Shown in pieces: positions 5,751-8,548 of a DNA stretch of 8,548 bases. The translations under genes were made by a program, and so were the position numbers. Location: positions 1-8,548 of the forward strand of contig VAXX01000251.1 in assembly GCA_005885115.1 (NCBI GenBank). The letters run 5' to 3'. A model generated the notes under the pieces. It was not told the origin of the DNA, made no database searches, and saw only the letters and a list, made by a program, of their open reading frames with translations. The stretch's first letter is position 1. Every line of letters starts with the position of its first letter. Source of the DNA: Actinomycetota bacterium (GTDB taxonomy: Bacteria; Actinomycetota; Actinomycetes; Mycobacteriales; Micromonosporaceae).

Positions 5751-7006
5751 CCGGCTTCGGCTGCCCGTACGTCGTCGGGGGACAGGGTGGCGAGCAGGCG
5801 CTGGGTCAGCGGTTCGAACACTCCCCAGGTGCCGGTCGAGTTGTGGTACCGGTCGAACGTGATGACCCCGGTGACACCCTGGTAGTTGATCGTCCTACCG
5901 GCGTCCAGCGCCGCCCTGCCCTCGGCGAAGTCGTGCACCACCACGCTGCCCGTGGTCACCTTCTCCAGGTACGGGTTGAACACCTTGGGGTCGATGCTCT
6001 TGGCCGCCAGGATGGCCAGCGCGATCATGTTGACGTTGTCGTACGCCGCCTCCGAGTAGGTGTCCTTCTCGTGCTCGCCGGCGTCCTTGACCGCGCTGCC
6101 GGTCGACATCAGGGCCTTGTCGAAGGTCTCCCACGCCGGCCCGCTGGACTGCGTGTACAGCAGCACCTTGACGAAGTTGCGCTGGTACGCCTCGGTCCCG
6201 ATGGCGGCGACGACCGCCTTGTCGAAGTCGGCGTTGTCGGCGCCCGCGGTGAGGACCGTCGGCAGCAGCGAACCGGACTGCTTCATCTGCCCGTACAGCA
6301 CGCCGGCCGTCTGCGGGTCGCTCTCCATCGCCTTGACCTGCGGCGATTCGGCCGCCATCTGGTGGATCTCGGTCTGGTACGACGGCTGGTCCACGGCCAG
6401 CCCCTGGTTGACGGCCAGGGTCAGGCCCAGCCGCTTGAGGCCGGCGGTGAAGCCGGGCACGTTGCCCTGGGCCGCCTCCTCGGCGCTGAACATGCTGGCC
6501 ACCCGGTGGTACGAGGTCTTCGACTTGATGTAGGCCGCCACCGCGTACCCGTTGACGTCGTCACCCGGGATGGTCCGCCAGAAGAACGGGTACGTGTTCT
6601 TGTCGAACGGTACGTCCCCGCCCAGCGACAGTTCCGGGATGTGCGCGGCGTTGAACAGCGGCGTGGTGGCGCTGAGCAGCCCGCTGTTGGCGTCCACCAC
6701 GGCCACCAGGTCCGGGGTGGTGCCGAGCAGCTTCTGCGCCGCCGGTACCGCGTCGGCCGGGTCGCCCCGGTCGTCGACGATCTGGCAGCGCAGTTGGCGC
6801 CCGAACAGCCCGCCGGCCCGGTTGATCAGGTTCACCGCCGGTACGCAGCCGGCCTGCTCGGTGAACCCGTAGCTGGCGTCCGGCCCGCTGAACGGGTCGA
6901 AGTTGGCGATGGTCAGGGTCTTCCCGCCGGTACCGGAGCCGCAGGCCCCGACCGCGAACAGCAGGACGGCGGCCGTGGCCCCACGCCCGAACCAAGAAGT
7001 ACGCAT
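5747..7006 (-). CDS. livJ: ABC transporter substrate-binding lipoprotein, branched-chain amino acid (Liv/HAAT) type
   Basis: A 419-residue extracytoplasmic receptor. The signal peptide has a basic start (MRTSWFGRG) and a hydrophobic core (ATAAVLLFAV), and ends in the lipobox VGAC with C22 as the lipidated cysteine, followed by a Gly/Ser linker, so the mature protein is membrane-anchored. KTLTIANFDPFSGPDASYG (29-47) is the first strand and ligand-loop region of type I periplasmic binding proteins. C54 and C74 lie at nearly the spacing of the disulphide in E. coli LivJ. DPQTAG, the GYAVAAYI helix and VTGVITFDRYHNSTGTWGVFEP (last part) fit the Peripla_BP_6 fold. Length is normal. The substrate is not settled by sequence: branched-chain amino acids are the default, but amides, urea and other amino acids are bound by relatives. 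The ATG at 7006 has GAGGTGG at 7010-7016. The stop overlaps the livH start as ATGA. It heads the operon, 66 bp after mscL. Confidence 0.93.
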   Translation of the reverse strand: MRTSWFGRGATAAVLLFAVGACGSGTGGKTLTIANFDPFSGPDASYGFTEQAGCVPAVNLINRAGGLFGRQLRCQIVDDRGDPADAVPAAQKLLGTTPDLVAVVDANSGLLSATTPLFNAAHIPELSLGGDVPFDKNTYPFFWRTIPGDDVNGYAVAAYIKSKTSYHRVASMFSAEEAAQGNVPGFTAGLKRLGLTLAVNQGLAVDQPSYQTEIHQMAAESPQVKAMESDPQTAGVLYGQMKQSGSLLPTVLTAGADNADFDKAVVAAIGTEAYQRNFVKVLLYTQSSGPAWETFDKALMSTGSAVKDAGEHEKDTYSEAAYDNVNMIALAILAAKSIDPKVFNPYLEKVTTGSVVVHDFAEGRAALDAGRTINYQGVTGVITFDRYHNSTGTWGVFEPLTQRLLATLSPDDVRAAEAG

Positions 7007-7017
7007 AATCCACCTCG

Positions 7018-7050
7018 AAACCGGTCTAATCCCCCTAAAGACTAGTCCGG
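7018..7050 (-). promoter_or_regulatory. Imperfect inverted repeat between mscL and livJ: mscL terminator or livJ operator
   Basis: CCGGTCTA (7021-7028) and TAGTCCGG (7043-7050) match as an inverted repeat at 7 of 8 positions with a 14-base spacer, their centres 22 bp apart. On the minus-strand transcript this folds as an 8-position stem with one A-A mismatch followed by UUU (7020-7018), as a terminator for mscL would. Equally, two half-sites about two helix turns apart just ahead of the livJ ribosome site could bind a dimeric regulator. The 66-bp gap is the most A/T-rich spot nearby, which favours promoter activity. I see no convincing -35/-10 pair. Confidence 0.4.
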
Positions 7051-7072
7051 CGGATCTCCGAGGTCGGGTACT

Positions 7073-7528
7073 TCAGCGGGACTCGACGCCCTCCGGCGCG
7101 TCCGACGGGTACACCGGCACGTCCTGGCCCCGGCGCTGTTCGGGCGTCCCGCCCCGGACCAGCGCGTCGCGGATCTCGGTGAGCAGCTTGACCTCCTCCG
7201 ACGGGGCCTGCGGTGGCGGCTCCTGGCCCCGGCGGCGCCGTTCGGCGAGCTTGTTCATCGGCAGCACGACCAGGAAGTACAGGGTCGCCGCGACGATCAG
7301 GAAGTTGATGATCGCGGTGATGAACGCACCCCAGTTCAGGGTCTGGTGACCGCCGATGCTGACCTGGCCGGCGATCGTGCCGCCGCCGCCGATCCGGTTG
7401 ATGATCGGGTGCAGGAACGCGTCGGTGAACGTGCTGACCAGGCCGGTGAACGCCGCGCCGATCACGATGCCGACCGCCAGGTCGACCACGTTGCCGCGCA
7501 TGATGAAGTCCTTGAAACCTCGAAGCAT
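7073..7528 (-). CDS. mscL: Large-conductance mechanosensitive channel MscL
   Basis: A 151-residue membrane channel protein, the same length as the Mycobacterium tuberculosis protein. It opens a wide non-selective pore under membrane tension on hypo-osmotic shock and works as a pentamer. The N-terminal amphipathic helix MLRGFKDFIMRGNVVDLAVG (1-20) leads into pore helix TM1 (about 14-42), with the GIVIGAAFTGLV gate region. The periplasmic loop is Gly-rich (46-63). TM2 (about 68-90, ending in LVVLPMNKL) is followed by a basic RRRR cluster (97-100). The cytoplasmic helix EEVKLLTEIRDALVR (111-125) is the conserved C-terminal bundle, followed by a disordered tail. The ATG at 7528 is preceded by GGGAG at a normal spacing. 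It lies upstream of livJ on the same strand and is divergent from the HAD gene, with an 82-bp shared upstream region. No residue appears missing. Confidence 0.96.
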   Translation of the reverse strand: MLRGFKDFIMRGNVVDLAVGIVIGAAFTGLVSTFTDAFLHPIINRIGGGGTIAGQVSIGGHQTLNWGAFITAIINFLIVAATLYFLVVLPMNKLAERRRRGQEPPPQAPSEEVKLLTEIRDALVRGGTPEQRRGQDVPVYPSDAPEGVESR

Positions 7529-7610
7529 CGCGCCGCTCCCTCGTCGTCCGTGTGATCTGTGACGTTACGGCCGCGTCCGCCGCCACGCATCCGGACCCGG
7601 GGCACGTACC

Positions 7611-8309
7611 GTGGAGCCGGCGGCGAGGATCGGGGAGAGCACACTGAGCGGGCGGAGCTTGGCCGGGGTCCTGTTCGACATGGACGGCACGCTGGTCGAC
7701 AGCGAGAAGTTGTGGGACGTCGGGCTCAGCGCGTTGGCGCAGGAGTACGGCGGGACGCTGTCGGCCGCCGCGCGTACCCGCATGGTCGGCACCAGCATGA
7801 CCGAGTCGATGACCATCCTGCACGAGGACATCGGGCAGCCCTGGCGTGACCCGCGGACCAGCGTCGAACTGTTGGAGAAGCACGTCAAGGAACTGTTCGG
7901 CACCGGCCTGGTGTGGCGGCCCGGCGCGGCCGAACTGCTGGACCGGCTACGCCTGGCCGGCATCCCGATGGCGCTGGTCACCGCGACCCGGCGACACCTG
8001 GCCGAGGTGGCGCTGGAGACGATCGGTCCGGCCAACTTCGGCGCGGTGGTATGCGGTGACGACGTCGACGAGACCAAGCCGCACCCGATGCCGTACCTGA
8101 CCGCGGCGGCCCTGCTCGGCGTGGACGTACGCCACTGTGTCGCCATCGAGGACTCACCCAACGGCGTGGCCAGCGCGCTCGCCTCCGGGGCGGTCGTGCT
8201 CGCCGTACCATGTGAGGTTGATCTTTCCCACCTGACCGGCGTGACCCACGTGGACAGCCTGGCCACCGTCGACCTGGATTACCTGGACCGGCTCGTCACT
8301 CGTCGGTGA
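7611..8309 (+). CDS. HAD superfamily hydrolase, subfamily IA (beta-phosphoglucomutase/phosphatase-like)
   Basis: A cytoplasmic 232-residue Rossmann-fold hydrolase that probably dephosphorylates or isomerises a small phosphorylated metabolite; the exact substrate is not visible. HAD motif I is LFDMDGTLVDSE with nucleophile D23 and acid/base D25. Motif II is LVTATRR (T124), motif III uses K156 in DETKPHPMPYL, and motif IV is IEDSPNG with the Mg-binding E180-D181. The helical cap (about 35-105, including VGTSMTESM) identifies subfamily IA. The GTG at 7611 is the longest start, but it lacks a clear ribosome site, and residues 1-16 precede the usual beginning of the domain. A TTG at 7659, behind GGGCGGAG, would start just before AGVLFDMDG and is a fair alternative. 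It is divergent from mscL and convergent with the exonuclease gene, whose 3' end it overlaps by 14 bp. Confidence 0.92.
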   Translation: MEPAARIGESTLSGRSLAGVLFDMDGTLVDSEKLWDVGLSALAQEYGGTLSAAARTRMVGTSMTESMTILHEDIGQPWRDPRTSVELLEKHVKELFGTGLVWRPGAAELLDRLRLAGIPMALVTATRRHLAEVALETIGPANFGAVVCGDDVDETKPHPMPYLTAAALLGVDVRHCVAIEDSPNGVASALASGAVVLAVPCEVDLSHLTGVTHVDSLATVDLDYLDRLVTRR

Positions 8310-8548
8310 CCGGGCCGTCGGGCTCGACCGGCCCGGCCGGGATCCGCTCGGGGAACGGCGGCGGCGTGCCGTCGAAGGCCGGACACAGCGCCTGATGCGC
8401 GCACCAGCCGCACAGCCGGCTCGGCTTGGGCCGGAACTCGCGCGCGGCGGTTGCCTTCTCGATCGCCGCCCACAGCGCGATCAGCGTGCGCTCGAACCGG
8501 GCCAGCTCCTCCACGTCGGGCGTGTAGTCGCAGATCTCCGCGTCCTTG
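8296..8548 (-). CDS. RecB family exonuclease (PD-(D/E)XK, Fe-S cluster type), C-terminal part only
   Basis: Only the last 83 residues are in the window; the gene continues past the right edge. The visible part has a helix (EELARFERTLIALWAAIEKA) leading to FRPKPSRLCGWCAHQALCPAF. The three cysteines in C-x2-C-x5-C spacing are the C-terminal trio of the 4Fe-4S cluster found in RecB/AddB/Cas4-type nucleases. The fourth cysteine and the nuclease active site would lie upstream, beyond the edge. The Pro/Glu/Asp-rich tail ends TDE and TGA at 8296-8298. In actinobacteria such single-domain RecB-family exonucleases are common and their exact role in DNA processing is not defined. Its last four codons and stop overlap the 3' end of the HAD gene on the other strand. 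Confidence 0.85.
   Translation of the reverse strand, partial: KDAEICDYTPDVEELARFERTLIALWAAIEKATAAREFRPKPSRLCGWCAHQALCPAFDGTPPPFPERIPAGPVEPDGPVTDE
8310..8336 (+). terminator. Strong GC hairpin directly after the HAD stop codon
   Basis: CCGGGCC (8310-8316) pairs with GGCCCGG (8330-8336), and inside it GTCG (8317-8320) pairs with CGAC (8325-8328). This gives an 11-bp stem with a one-base bulge (8329) and a four-base loop, starting at the base after TGA. There is no U-tract, as is common for actinomycete 3'-end hairpins. It lies inside the coding sequence of the convergent exonuclease gene. Confidence 0.45.

Noticed and set aside
5747..7006. Urea (UrtA) or amide receptor in place of LivJ
   Set aside because: It has a lipoprotein signal and Liv-like length, and no urease or amidase gene is in the window. 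Substrate was left open.
5381..7045. A 554-codon plus-strand open frame antisense to livJ and livH
   Set aside because: Same low-complexity Arg/Val/Gly/Asp composition. livJ on the other strand has a clear lipoprotein signal and binding-protein fold.
7550..7566. TGTGA direct repeat and the near-palindrome GTGACGTTAC between mscL and HAD
   Set aside because: Too short, with no second copy elsewhere in the window, to call an operator.

Overview
The window is about 70% G+C, its codons end overwhelmingly in G or C, and it carries families typical of actinomycetes: a GAF-SpoIIE phosphatase with a STAS partner, and an MscL the same length as the mycobacterial one. GTAC is strongly over-represented, a bias I associate with Micromonosporaceae. 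A filamentous actinomycete of that kind is a reasonable inference, not a proof. There are no rRNA or tRNA genes, CRISPR arrays or insertion sequences that I can see, and no gene-free stretch reaches 300 bases.

Layout, all on the minus strand from right to left unless stated. At the right edge is the C-terminal end of a RecB-family (PD-(D/E)XK, Fe-S) exonuclease. Convergent with it, and overlapping its 3' end by 14 bp, is the only plus-strand gene, a HAD-family sugar-phosphate-type hydrolase. A strong hairpin directly follows the HAD stop codon, inside the exonuclease coding sequence. Divergent from HAD is mscL, a mechanosensitive channel. Next comes a five-gene branched-chain amino acid (HAAT/Liv) ABC transporter operon in the order livJ, livH, livM, livG, livF. 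Its genes are tightly coupled: ATGA overlaps at livJ/livH and livM/livG, and a 20-bp overlap at livG/livF. Further left is a partner-switching stress-signalling pair, a STAS anti-anti-sigma factor overlapping or abutting a GAF-SpoIIE (RsbU-like) phosphatase. At the left edge is a truncated MFS exporter.

The main surprise is in the transporter operon. livJ, livM and livG look complete, but livH and livF have lost internal pieces. livH has a one-base frameshift near its start, lacks the segment that normally carries transmembrane helices 1-2 with the NFAHG-type motif, and lacks a second conserved segment near its C-terminus, where the frame shifts back. livF lacks, cleanly in frame, about 25 residues between the Walker A region and the TVREN segment, including the Q-loop. 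The losses are inferred from my knowledge of the families, not from an alignment. Either this is a decaying transporter or the assembly has dropped conserved stretches; read-level evidence would decide.

Functionally, a working copy of the operon would import an amino acid or related amide, captured outside the cell by the LivJ lipoprotein and moved by LivHM with LivGF supplying ATP hydrolysis. The STAS/phosphatase pair would control a sigma factor or other target through an anti-sigma kinase not encoded in this window. MscL releases solutes on osmotic downshock.
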